The notes under the pieces are model-generated. The model did no database searches and was not told the origin of the DNA. It saw only the letters and a program-made list of their open reading frames with translations. A stretch of DNA of 64,000 bases. Origin: Vibrio hyugaensis (GTDB taxonomy: Bacteria > Pseudomonadota > Gammaproteobacteria > Enterobacterales > Vibrionaceae). The stretch is taken from the NCBI RefSeq assembly GCF_002906655.1, contig NZ_CP025795.1, positions 1,798,001 to 1,862,000 of the forward strand, written 5' to 3'. The position numbers and the translations under genes were made by a program. Of the stretch, positions 10,936 to 18,731 are shown in pieces (within the stretch, counting starts at the first letter, position 1; each line of letters begins with the position of its first letter).

Positions 10936-11049
10936 TTAGAAAATGTGGTTAATCACGACCCAAATCAAGGCAACAGAACCGATAAAATACAGTGAGGATA
11001 CAACAACAGATTTAAGCAGTTCTCCCATTTGTGAGTCTTCAGTAATCAT
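10936..11049 (-). CDS. small membrane protein, 37 residues
   Basis: Starts MITEDSQMGELLKSVVVSSL and continues YFIGSVALIWVVINHIF, giving one predicted transmembrane helix over about residues 15-34. A textbook GGAGG lies five bases before the ATG. The start overlaps the last codons of the 57-residue small protein gene (11039-11212) by 11 bases, so the two are probably co-translated. I do not recognise the family. The good ribosome site and gene overlap are the main arguments that it is real. Confidence 0.6.
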   Translation of the reverse strand: MITEDSQMGELLKSVVVSSLYFIGSVALIWVVINHIF

Positions 11050-11212
11050 GAGAGCCTCCGCGCGTGATCATCAGCGTACAGCTTACTAAGGCTATACAAA
11101 GAAACGAGAGCATCTCAACCCAAACACCCTTCTTTTTCCAACCTAAAGCCTCGCATTGTTGGTCTGTTAGGCTCATGTCGATTTCTTCTAACCATTGCTC
11201 TTCTTGATACAT
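11039..11212 (-). CDS. small membrane protein, 57 residues
   Basis: Starts MYQEEQWLEEIDMSLTDQQC, has a basic patch GWKKKGVW, and a hydrophobic stretch EMLSFLCIALVSCTLMIT that should span the membrane once. AGGAGA precedes the ATG at 11212 by about eight bases. The 3' end overlaps the next small gene. No homologue is recalled. It follows a helicase gene terminator on the same strand and has its own upstream space (11213-11336). Confidence 0.6.
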   Translation of the reverse strand: MYQEEQWLEEIDMSLTDQQCEALGWKKKGVWVEMLSFLCIALVSCTLMITRGGSHDY

Positions 11213-11336
11213 GTTCTTGTCTCCTGTTTCTGTATACCTATGCTAAGCAAAGATGGCGTTCAGAAAAATCAAAGACTATTTAACCCTTGTTTAGAACTGC
11301 TAAACAATAGCCCGTGAGAAGGCAAATTTCAGATAT

Positions 11337-11365
11337 AAAAAATCCGAGCTCGTAAGCTCGGATTT
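11337..11365 (-). terminator. terminator after DEAD-box helicase
   Basis: Perfect 11-base stem AAATCCGAGCT/AGCTCGGATTT with loop CGTA; on the minus strand it runs into a T tract, as expected for the helicase transcript. Confidence 0.85.
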
Positions 11366-11398
11366 GAATTCAGTTAACCTCTGGCGCTGAGCTGAAGA

Positions 11399-12742
11399 TT
11401 AATCTTCAGCTTTTGGTTCCGCTGGCTTTTTCTTAGGAATAAACACGTTTTCACCCACTGCCACGTTTTGGTAGAAACCTTTATCGCGCTTAGCAGGTTT
11501 CTTCGCGACTTTTTTCGCTTGTGGGCGTGCTTTTTTGGTTTCTGTCTTCTTACCACGGAAATCAGGTTTACGTGGTTTCAAGCCCTTGAATTTACCTTTT
11601 AAATCTTCAAATACAGAGAAGTTCAAATCTTGCTGTAGGTAAGTTTCAACACGCTTAAAGCTATCCCAGTCTTTAGGGCCAACAAGAGACACTGCGTCAC
11701 CTTTGTTACCCGCACGACCAGTACGACCAACACGGTGCACGTATTCTTCTGTGTGCTTCGGCATATCGAAGTTGATAACGTGCGTTACTGTTGCGATATC
11801 AAGACCACGAGATGCAACGTCTGTCGTTACTAGAATCTTAAATACAGCACGCTCAAACTGACTCATGATGGTGTTACGTTGAGTCTGGTTCAAGTTACCG
11901 CTCAGCGCGACCGCTTTAAGCTTCTTCTCATTCAACTTGTTCGTTAGACGCTCAGTGTCATCACGAGTTGCAGTAAAGATGATCACCTGACGGTATTCGG
12001 CCTCTTCAAGAACACGCTCAAGGATCGCTTCTTTGTGATCTAGGTGATCACACAAGTAGAATTTTTGAGTGATGTCTTTGTGCTCTTCGTTTGATACGCC
12101 GATAGCAATACGTTTTGGCGCATTCAGCATCTCTGATGCAATGTCATTCACTTCTGCGTGATCAAGCGTTGCTGAGAACATCAGAGTTTGACGACGACGG
12201 TGTTTCGCCGCTTTGTGGATACGACGAAGCTCTGGTGCAAAACCTAGATCGAGCATACGGTCAGCTTCATCTAGAATCAGCGTTTCCAAACCATCAAGAA
12301 ACAGAGAGCGATGCTCTAGGTGGTCAGCTAAACGTCCTGGTGTTGCCACGATGAACTTCGGGTAGCGGCGTAGCGCTTTTACCTGATCATTAAAGTTCTC
12401 ACCACCAAGAATCAATGCTGCGTCATAACTCAGACCACCAAGCATTGAACGAAGCTCGCCATATACTTGTTTTGCTAGCTCACGCGTAGGAGCAAGGATG
12501 ACTGCACGAGGGTCTTTTGCAGAAAACGACTTCGTCTTTAGTGACTTGTGAAGCATTGGTAATACAAACGCCAAAGTCTTACCCGAACCCGTTTTCGAAG
12601 ATGCCAATAGATCCTTGCCTGCAATCGCAACAGGAATCGCCTGCTTCTGAATGTCAGTCGCTTTCTTGAAATCGTAGTGTTTTAGGTTCTTCAACAATCG
12701 GTTGTCTAGGCCTAGATCTTTAAATTGCAAAGTATTCTCCAA
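11399..12742 (-). CDS. DEAD-box ATP-dependent RNA helicase
   Basis: 447 residues. All helicase motifs are present in order: Q motif (FKKATDIQKQAIP), motif I (ASSKTGSGKT), Ia (APTRELA), Ib (TPGR), II (DEAD), III (SAT), IV-V (TTDVASRGLDI) and VI (HRVGRTGRAG). The tail from about 385 is rich in Lys/Arg/Pro (KPDFRGKKTETKKARPQAKK), as in RhlE-type helicases that act on ribosomes or mRNA. It is a stand-alone gene, divergent from lpp, ended by a strong terminator. The precise subfamily (RhlE or a Vibrio-specific group) is not certain. Confidence 0.93.
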   Translation of the reverse strand: MENTLQFKDLGLDNRLLKNLKHYDFKKATDIQKQAIPVAIAGKDLLASSKTGSGKTLAFVLPMLHKSLKTKSFSAKDPRAVILAPTRELAKQVYGELRSMLGGLSYDAALILGGENFNDQVKALRRYPKFIVATPGRLADHLEHRSLFLDGLETLILDEADRMLDLGFAPELRRIHKAAKHRRRQTLMFSATLDHAEVNDIASEMLNAPKRIAIGVSNEEHKDITQKFYLCDHLDHKEAILERVLEEAEYRQVIIFTATRDDTERLTNKLNEKKLKAVALSGNLNQTQRNTIMSQFERAVFKILVTTDVASRGLDIATVTHVINFDMPKHTEEYVHRVGRTGRAGNKGDAVSLVGPKDWDSFKRVETYLQQDLNFSVFEDLKGKFKGLKPRKPDFRGKKTETKKARPQAKKVAKKPAKRDKGFYQNVAVGENVFIPKKKPAEPKAED

Positions 12743-12959
12743 TAAATAGTCATCGTTTGAGCGCTTTTTCAGTGTCGTTTCCGCTCTAACGCAGCAAAAA
12801 ATAAAAGCTCGGTATAATACCGCAAATCATAGGAGTATAGATAGAGATCACACAAACTAATTCCATTAGAAAAAATAAAGATTCATCTAAGAAACTTTCA
12901 TTTGTGTAAATTTCGTCTAAATTATTGATATCAGGGACGTGGTAAAAGAGCTGCTGTAC

Positions 12960-13031
12960 TACCCGATACTGGCGTTAAAGGTGAGTAAACACTCACTTAT
13001 GTAAACTAAAGGTTAGCGTCCGTATCAGGTA
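12960..13031. other. long imperfect stem-loop between helicase and lpp
   Basis: The 422-base divergent region holds a two-part hairpin. Bases 12960-12978 pair with 13013-13031 with two single mismatches (C12964/A13027 and T12970/C13021), and 12981-12986 (GTGAGT) pairs with 12991-12996 (ACTCAC) inside. Twelve bases later AAATC-CTTG-GATTT followed by a run of T could act as a weak terminator on the plus strand (13039-13056). This could be a small RNA or an lpp leader. No known riboswitch class matches what I can recall. Confidence 0.4.
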
Positions 13032-13164
13032 CTCTATGAAATCCTTGGATTTTTTTGACTTTTGCTACATCATGTACTGATAGAATGTATTCACATTTAC
13101 CACTATGACTATATGACACAAAACGTATAGCGTAGGAATTTAACTATAGGCAAGGAGTTCTAAT

Positions 13165-13413
13165 ATGAACAAAACGTTGATCGCAGCTGCAGCAACTTCA
13201 GTACTTCTACTAGCAGGTTGTGCTTCTTCTGACGAAGCAGCAACAGCTACTAAACTAGACGAACTAAGCAACCAAGTTAGCCAACTAAGCCAAGACGTAC
13301 AGTCTCTACAGTCTGACGTTCAAAAGTCTAGCGACGCGGCTATGGCAGCTCAAGAAGAAGCTGCACGTGCTAACGAGCGTATCGACAACATCGCTCAGTC
13401 TTACACTAAGTAA
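13165..13413 (+). CDS. lpp: Braun-type murein lipoprotein Lpp
   Basis: 82-residue outer-membrane lipoprotein. The signal peptide ends in the lipobox LLAGC, followed by SSDEAA. The mature part is a heptad-repeat coiled coil (KLDELSNQVSQLSQDVQSLQ). The C-terminus is SYTK; the final Lys is the residue that L,D-transpeptidases join to peptidoglycan. AAGGAG precedes the ATG. It lies tail to tail with an L,D-transpeptidase gene, a telling arrangement for an Lpp and its cross-linking enzyme. Codon use is strongly biased, as for a highly expressed gene. Confidence 0.95.
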   Translation: MNKTLIAAAATSVLLLAGCASSDEAATATKLDELSNQVSQLSQDVQSLQSDVQKSSDAAMAAQEEAARANERIDNIAQSYTK

Positions 13414-13422
13414 GATTTGATT

Positions 13423-13450
13423 CCGCGCTTTAACACCCGTTAAGGCGCGG
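13423..13450. terminator. convergent hairpin between lpp and Ldt
   Basis: Uninterrupted 12-base stem (13423-13434 with 13439-13450, one T-G pair) and an ACCC loop. It overlaps the last codons of the L,D-transpeptidase gene. There is no long T tract, so it may block convergent transcription or stabilise the lpp 3' end rather than act as a standard terminator. Confidence 0.6.
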
Positions 13451-14366
13451 TAATTTCTACAGGAACACCATTTTGCGCAGCAATCGCTGCTTTTGCTTTC
13501 GCATTCGTCATACCAAATTCATCTAACCACCAGTCCAATTCTTTTGGCACAACTAAGTGATCTTTCTCGCCATTGCTGCGAGTTAGCGGCTCGTGCGCTT
13601 CAACAAACACACTGCGGTCTGGTTCTAAAGCTACTTTGACTGGCTGATTGATAATTTGAACTTTTTCGCCACGACGCACTTTATCAAACAACCATTCGAT
13701 GTCGTTTGGGTCCATGCGAATACAACCCGCGCTAACACGCATGCCAATGCCAAAGTCTTTATTGGTACCGTGGATTAAATATTCACCATGGCCATAAGCT
13801 AGGCGAAGGGCGAACATACCAAGTGGGTTATCTGGACCAGCGGGGACAACAGCCGGCAAATCAATACCTTTCGCTTTGTACTCAGCACGTATAGAAGATG
13901 GCGGCGTCCAAGTTGGGTTTGGTCGTTTCTGGCTGATGCTCGTTGTCATAACGGGTGTATCGCGACCAATTCGGCCAATCCCAACAGGGAACACATAAAC
14001 AATGTCTTCTTTCGGTGGGAAGTAGTAAAGACGCAGTTCGGCTAAGTTAATCACAATGCCTTTGTGTGCGACCTCAGGAAGAATAAGTTGAGTTGGAATA
14101 GTGAGGACGTGCCCTTCTTTTGGAAGAAATGGGTCTACACCTTTGTTGGCCGCCATTAACGCAAGCATGCCCACATCATACTGCTTCGCAATATTAGCCA
14201 TGGTCTCGCCCTGCACCACTACATGATTTTCCATGCGGCCGATCACGCGAGCCCCATCTTCCGGTAGTTGATACACTTTGGCGAATGATAATCCACTCAC
14301 TAAAGACAGCGATATCGACAGCAGGGTGCGCTTTGCGATACTCATAGGACGCTTCTTGCTTGGCAT
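13440..14366 (-). CDS. periplasmic L,D-transpeptidase with LysM
   Basis: 308 residues with a signal peptide, a LysM peptidoglycan-binding domain at about 48-92 (HVVQGETMANIAKQYDVG, then VLTIPTQ), and a YkuD catalytic domain at about 103-240. The catalytic motif is HGTN ... RVSAGCIRM, with Cys as nucleophile. The family cross-links peptidoglycan or attaches Braun lipoprotein to it; the neighbouring lpp points to the latter (ErfK/YbiS/YcfS-like). It is the last gene of the phrB operon, six bases after phrB. The exact Ldt class is not decidable by eye. Confidence 0.92.
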   Translation of the reverse strand: MPSKKRPMSIAKRTLLSISLSLVSGLSFAKVYQLPEDGARVIGRMENHVVVQGETMANIAKQYDVGMLALMAANKGVDPFLPKEGHVLTIPTQLILPEVAHKGIVINLAELRLYYFPPKEDIVYVFPVGIGRIGRDTPVMTTSISQKRPNPTWTPPSSIRAEYKAKGIDLPAVVPAGPDNPLGMFALRLAYGHGEYLIHGTNKDFGIGMRVSAGCIRMDPNDIEWLFDKVRRGEKVQIINQPVKVALEPDRSVFVEAHEPLTRSNGEKDHLVVPKELDWWLDEFGMTNAKAKAAIAAQNGVPVEITAP

Positions 14367-14372
14367 CTCTCT

Positions 14373-15788
14373 CTATTCCTTGGCGTTTTTAAAGAGCCGT
14401 AAGGTTATCTCTCTTTCTACCTTGTGATCAACCATCGGCTTGTGATAATCCAGTAAATTAAAGCCGCTCCATAACCAAGGGCTATGAATGAATTTATTCG
14501 GTACCTCTTTTATTTCCGGTATCCAATGGCGAACAAAGATCCCATCTGAATCAAACTTTTCGCCTTGGCTTATCGGGTTAAATATACGGAAATAAGGTTG
14601 GCCGTCACACCCCGTTGACGCTGACCATTGCCAGCCACCATTGTTTGCCGCGAAATCACCATCCACCAGCTTACTCGTGAAGTACGCTTCCCCCCAGCGC
14701 CAGTCGATATGCAAATCCTTGGTCAGAAAGCTCGCGACAATCATGCGCAGACGATTGTGCATCCAGCCAATCGTGTTAAGTTGGCGCATAGCAGCATCAA
14801 CAATAGGGTACCCTGTTGTGCCTGTTTTCCAGCGCTCGAAAGCTTGCTCATCGTAAGACCATTGGATCTTCTCTTCCCATGGAATGAAGCCCTTTCCTCT
14901 AACAAGCTTTGGCTCAAACACCAATAAGTGTTGGTAAAACTCTCGCCAGATGATTTCACTCAACCACGTTGCTTTACCTTCAGTTAGGTCAGGTAGAGGG
15001 TTCTCCGCATAAAGTCTTGCGATACATTGTCGTGGTGATAACGCACCAATAGCTAAGTAAGGAGACAGTTGGCTAGTACCATCTACCGCAGGGAGATCCC
15101 TTTCTGCTTGATAAGCGTCGCTGCGCTCCCGCGCAAACTCTCTCAACTGTTGAACAATGTCGCTGGTTGACACATGCCAGTGCTCACTAGACTCACGCGA
15201 ATAAGAGAAAGTAACCTCGGCATGGTAACGATCGGCTTGAACCGATTTGAGCAAATCTTCAGACACCTCAGCTTGAGGCTCTGGTTTCGACACCATTGGC
15301 ATCTGGAATTTGAGCAACCAAGCGCGTTTGAATGGCGTGAATACTTTGAAGTACTCACCCTGCTTGTTCAACACGGTCGTTGGTGCATGGACGCACTTGT
15401 CGTGGAAGGCTTCAAAGATGACTTCTCTTTCAGACAGAGCACTAGCAACTTCTCGATCCAACGCTTGCTCGTTCACCTCATAATGGATATTCGCCATAAC
15501 TCTCGTCGCACCCAAAGACGTCGACCATCCCTCAATCACCTCAGTCACGTCAGCAAACTTGGGTACTTCTTTATATAAAAACGGGATGTTGAGTTCAGCA
15601 AGTTCTTCATCAAGATGCGCCAAGCGTCGTGCGATTAAATCCGCCTGCATCGGAGCCATATGATGTTCTTGCCATTGTTCCGGAGTTGAAACAAAACAGG
15701 CAACAACTGGTTGCCCTGAATCTAGCGCAGCCTTGAGTGCTGTGTGATCTAACGTTCTTAGGTCTCGTCGAAACCAAACCAGGATCAT
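14373..15788 (-). CDS. phrB: deoxyribodipyrimidine (CPD) photolyase
   Basis: 471 residues, about the same length as E. coli PhrB. The N-terminal antenna-binding Rossmann domain starts MILVWFRRDLRTLDHTAL. The FAD-binding helical domain contains WREFYQHLL, MRQLNTIGWMHNRLRM, FLTKDLHIDWRWGE and the photolyase signature DGDFAANNGGWQWSASTG. The enzyme uses light to split cyclobutane pyrimidine dimers. It lies between the MerR regulator gene (23-base gap) and the L,D-transpeptidase gene. MerR-linked photolyase genes are often induced by light or photo-oxidative stress. Confidence 0.95.
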   Translation of the reverse strand: MILVWFRRDLRTLDHTALKAALDSGQPVVACFVSTPEQWQEHHMAPMQADLIARRLAHLDEELAELNIPFLYKEVPKFADVTEVIEGWSTSLGATRVMANIHYEVNEQALDREVASALSEREVIFEAFHDKCVHAPTTVLNKQGEYFKVFTPFKRAWLLKFQMPMVSKPEPQAEVSEDLLKSVQADRYHAEVTFSYSRESSEHWHVSTSDIVQQLREFARERSDAYQAERDLPAVDGTSQLSPYLAIGALSPRQCIARLYAENPLPDLTEGKATWLSEIIWREFYQHLLVFEPKLVRGKGFIPWEEKIQWSYDEQAFERWKTGTTGYPIVDAAMRQLNTIGWMHNRLRMIVASFLTKDLHIDWRWGEAYFTSKLVDGDFAANNGGWQWSASTGCDGQPYFRIFNPISQGEKFDSDGIFVRHWIPEIKEVPNKFIHSPWLWSGFNLLDYHKPMVDHKVEREITLRLFKNAKE

Positions 15789-15811
15789 GTCGTCTCCTTA
15801 CGAGGGGGATG

Positions 15812-16615
15812 TTAGCCAGCGAAGTGCACTTTCTCGATAACTTCAGAGAACTGAACTTGCTCTGGGAATTGCGTTTTAAGTGCAGTTAACGCTTCCACTT
15901 GTTTCATTGGCAATGCTTTGTTTGAGAAGAAGTGAATCTGCTGGTATCGAGTTACAACCTCGTGCTCGATAAGCCCAGATACATCTTCTACTTTATCAAT
16001 CAAGGTAATGTGATAGCCCTGTTCGCATAATTTAGCCGCTTGAATCCAGCTTTCCGCGTCGCGAGCTTGTTCAAAACTGATCAACAAGCACTTACCTTTT
16101 GAAGAAGCCTTGTTCTCTGAATCGATGACCAAAGCAAGGCGTGCAATCAGACAAGTTTGAAACAACCCCAGTTGCAGTGTTCGCAATGAAGTCTTCACCA
16201 AGTCGATAGCTTCAAATACGGGGTTCGTCAGTTGGTCGATAACAATATCTAGCGGATATTCCTTTAGTACGCTGGCGAGAATGGTTTCTGCTTTGCCTCG
16301 ATTAAGCTGCGATAACGCCTCTAACATGGCTCCGACTTCTTCTAAACGCTGTGCTTCTTGAGAAAAGTCGATGTCCGCTTCTTGTCCCAGCAAACCTTTG
16401 ACTTTACCAATCGCGACACCTTTAGATAGCCAGCCTTGTATTTCTCGTATCGTATCCAAATCTTGCTGCCTGAATAATCGATGCCCTTTCTCCGTTCTTT
16501 GCGGTTGGATTAGGTTATAACGCCTTTGCCAAGCGCGAAGCGTAACGGGCTTAACACCCGTTAGCTCAGATATATCTCGAATGGCGTAGAGTTTTTCTTC
16601 TTGGCTACAATCCAT
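15812..16615 (-). CDS. MerR-family regulator (CarA/LitR-like)
   Basis: 267 residues. The N-terminal MerR winged helix reads AIRDISELTGVKPVTLRAWQ and RYNLIQPQRTEKGHRLFRQQ. The rest resembles the helical bundle and Rossmann fold of CarA/CarH/LitR light regulators. However, the cobalamin-ligand DxHxxG is not seen; the equivalent stretch reads LLISFEQARDAESW, so light sensing through B12 looks unlikely. The start overlaps the upstream DUF523 gene by 11 bases. The likely target is its own operon promoter, which carries TTGTACAA sites. Confidence 0.88.
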   Translation of the reverse strand: MDCSQEEKLYAIRDISELTGVKPVTLRAWQRRYNLIQPQRTEKGHRLFRQQDLDTIREIQGWLSKGVAIGKVKGLLGQEADIDFSQEAQRLEEVGAMLEALSQLNRGKAETILASVLKEYPLDIVIDQLTNPVFEAIDLVKTSLRTLQLGLFQTCLIARLALVIDSENKASSKGKCLLISFEQARDAESWIQAAKLCEQGYHITLIDKVEDVSGLIEHEVVTRYQQIHFFSNKALPMKQVEALTALKTQFPEQVQFSEVIEKVHFAG

Positions 16616-17555
16616 AACGCAATCTCATCTCCTGTGGATACGGTTCTAAAAATTTTTGTTTCTGCAAGTACGCATCTGGGTACGTATTGAGATAGTGCTT
16701 AATAAGAGTTAACGGGGCAAGCAATGGTAACAACCCTGTGCGATAGTCACTAATCACTGTGGCAAGTTCCGCTTTCTCATCACTGGTTAATGAGCGCTTG
16801 AAGTAGCCTTGTAAATGCATCAGTACGTTCGTGTTGTTCTTGCGGCTCGCACGATTTTGTAGTGCTTTCATTAAACCCAAACGATATTCATTGTAGAAAT
16901 CGTCGATTTCATAGTTCGCGACCTCCGCAACCAGTCGGCCTAGAGAGCGATAAGACTCTGGGTGGTGCGCCATCAGCGTTAACTTGTAACGTGAGTGAAA
17001 GTCGATGATCTTGCCACGCGTTGGTTCTCCCTCCATCGACTCATAAAAATCATTGAGGCAGTAAACTCGAGTAATGAAGTTCTCTTTCAATACTGGGTCA
17101 TTCAAACGACCATCTTCTTCTACTGGCAACCACGGCATTTTTTCCATCAAGGTTTTGGTGTACAAGCCAATGCCTTCTTTCGCAGCACTGTTCTTACTGT
17201 AAACCTTCACACGCTCCATGCCGCAAGTCGGAGACTTCGCGCATACGATGTAACCGCACAGTTGCTCACCTTGAAGCTCGTTCACTTTGTTTTGCGAGTA
17301 CGTCAGCATTTCATCGGTATGATCGTTTTCAGGATTTTTGGTTTCGACCAATGCAATGCGCTCTTCGTTACTGACTAGGCGAATGGTAGGACGTGGTACT
17401 GACATACCCACTCCAACCTCCGGACAAACCGGTACGAAGCTAAAATATCCATCCAGTTCTTTGGTTACAAAGTTGCTGATTTTATGCCCTGAGTCGAAAC
17501 GTACACGCTCTCCTAGCACACAAGAACTGATACCTACTTTGATTGAAGATTCCAT
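16605..17555 (-). CDS. DUF523-DUF1722 (YbgA-type) fusion protein
   Basis: 316 residues. The N-terminal half is DUF523 (GISSCVLGERVRFDSGHK, CPEVGVGMSVPRP, SPTCGMERVKVY, with conserved cysteines). The C-terminal half is DUF1722, as in E. coli YbgA, starting near SRYKLTLMAHHPESYRSLGR. The function is unproven; the family travels with photolyase and MerR genes, suggesting a role in DNA photorepair or photo-oxidative stress. It is the first gene of the operon and its promoter overlaps a TTGTACAA repeat. Confidence 0.9.
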   Translation of the reverse strand: MESSIKVGISSCVLGERVRFDSGHKISNFVTKELDGYFSFVPVCPEVGVGMSVPRPTIRLVSNEERIALVETKNPENDHTDEMLTYSQNKVNELQGEQLCGYIVCAKSPTCGMERVKVYSKNSAAKEGIGLYTKTLMEKMPWLPVEEDGRLNDPVLKENFITRVYCLNDFYESMEGEPTRGKIIDFHSRYKLTLMAHHPESYRSLGRLVAEVANYEIDDFYNEYRLGLMKALQNRASRKNNTNVLMHLQGYFKRSLTSDEKAELATVISDYRTGLLPLLAPLTLIKHYLNTYPDAYLQKQKFLEPYPQEMRLRYGL

Positions 17556-17592
17556 GATGACGCATCCCTATACAAAATGTTTTGTTGTATAA

Positions 17593-17638
17593 CTTATAGC
17601 AATTCAAGTTGAATTGTACAAGAAAATAAATTGTACAA
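17593..17638 (-). promoter_or_regulatory. photolyase operon promoter with TTGTACAA operators
   Basis: On the minus strand TTGTAC (17616-17621) and TATAAG (17593-17598) are separated by exactly 17 bases, a plausible sigma-70 promoter. The palindrome TTGTACAA occurs at 17614-17621, on the -35 element, and again at 17631-17638; the surrounding 10-mer AATTGTACAA is repeated exactly. CarH/LitR-type regulators bind TnTACA-like repeats, so this is a good operator candidate for the operon's MerR protein. Confidence 0.55.
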
Positions 17639-17908
17639 CCTGATCGTTTTACCCAGAGATTCAGAGATTCGATCAATAAGAACTCAGAAAAATATTGTGC
17701 TTCGAAACGTTTTTTTGTGCACACAATCGACAATTCGCTCAAAAGCAAATCGATTGCCTTTTTGCTTTCAACAGATTTAGTTATCAACAGAATATTTAAA
17801 CACTAAAACCGACCGTTTTGTGACTTAACTCTCAAGCCCCCTTTGTTCGTCCCGATATTATTGCCTCAACGAAAACGAACAAGTTCAACAGAATTGGTAA
17901 TAGCATTC

Positions 17909-17914
17909 TATAAT
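17909..17914 (+). promoter_or_regulatory. probable deoD -10 element
   Basis: A perfect TATAAT lies 39 bases upstream of the deoD ATG. The -35 region is poor (TTCAAC with long spacing). The remaining 17639-17908 shows no gene. Confidence 0.4.
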
Positions 17915-17952
17915 AGAGGCGTTTTACCAGAACAAAACTTTGGAGAGCACTT

Positions 17953-18663
17953 ATGGCAACCCCACACATCAACGCACAACCAGGTGATTTCGCTGAAACA
18001 GTACTAATGCCAGGCGACCCGTTGCGCGCTAAATACATCGCAGAAACGTTTCTAGAAGATGTGAAACAGGTTTGTGACGTTCGCAACATGTTCGGCTTCA
18101 CTGGCACTTACAAAGGCAAGAAGGTTTCTGTAATGGGCCACGGTATGGGTATCCCATCTTGCTGTATCTACGTACACGAGCTGATCGCGGAATACGGCGT
18201 GAAAAACGTTATCCGCGTAGGCAGCTGTGGTGCGGTACGTGACGACGTTAAACTAATGGACGTAGTTATCGGCATGGGTGCATCTACAGACTCAAAAGTT
18301 AACCGTATCCGTTTCAACAACCACGATTTCGCAGCAATCGCTGACTACGGTCTTCTAGAAGAAGCAGTTAACCAAGCGCGTGCTCAAGAAGTTCCAGTGA
18401 AAGTGGGTAACGTATTCTCTGCGGATCTGTTCTACACACCAGAAGCAGACCTGTTCGAGAAAATGGAAAAACTAGGCATCCTAGGTGTAGACATGGAAGC
18501 GGCGGGTATCTACGGCGTAGCCGCTGACCTAGGCGCTAAAGCACTGACTATTCTGACGGTTTCTGATCACATCATCCGTGGTGAAAAACTAAGCTCAGAA
18601 GAGCGTCAAAAGTCATTCAACGACATGATGAAAGTTGCACTAGAAACTGCAATCAACATCTAA
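17953..18663 (+). CDS. deoD: purine nucleoside phosphorylase, DeoD type
   Basis: 236 residues, the size of hexameric bacterial PNP. It splits purine (deoxy)ribonucleosides with phosphate to base and (deoxy)ribose-1-phosphate in nucleoside salvage. Visible motifs include [36 protein letters not shown], the base/ribose-binding [10 protein letters not shown], and LTVSDH with the catalytic Asp. GGAGAG precedes the ATG. It is not next to deoA/B/C here, so it may be a second, chromosome II copy. Confidence 0.96.
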   Translation: MATPHINAQPGDFAETVLMPGDPLRAKYIAETFLEDVKQVCDVRNMFGFTGTYKGKKVSVMGHGMGIPSCCIYVHELIAEYGVKNVIRVGSCGAVRDDVKLMDVVIGMGASTDSKVNRIRFNNHDFAAIADYGLLEEAVNQARAQEVPVKVGNVFSADLFYTPEADLFEKMEKLGILGVDMEAAGIYGVAADLGAKALTILTVSDHIIRGEKLSSEERQKSFNDMMKVALETAINI

Positions 18664-18684
18664 GAAACAAATAAGTAGTAATTT

Positions 18685-18707
18685 GCAGCCAGTGCCTGAC
18701 TGGCTGC
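18685..18707 (+). terminator. hairpin after deoD
   Basis: Perfect nine-base stem GCAGCCAGT/ACTGGCTGC with loop GCCTG, followed by a weak T run (CTGATTTAT). A partial terminator or processing hairpin between deoD and the next gene. Confidence 0.45.
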
Positions 18708-18731
18708 CTGATTTATCCCGAGGGGGCGATT

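Noticed and set aside
15174..15578. 134-codon plus-strand ORF antisense to phrB
   Set aside because: Shadow of the photolyase gene, whose motifs are intact on the other strand.
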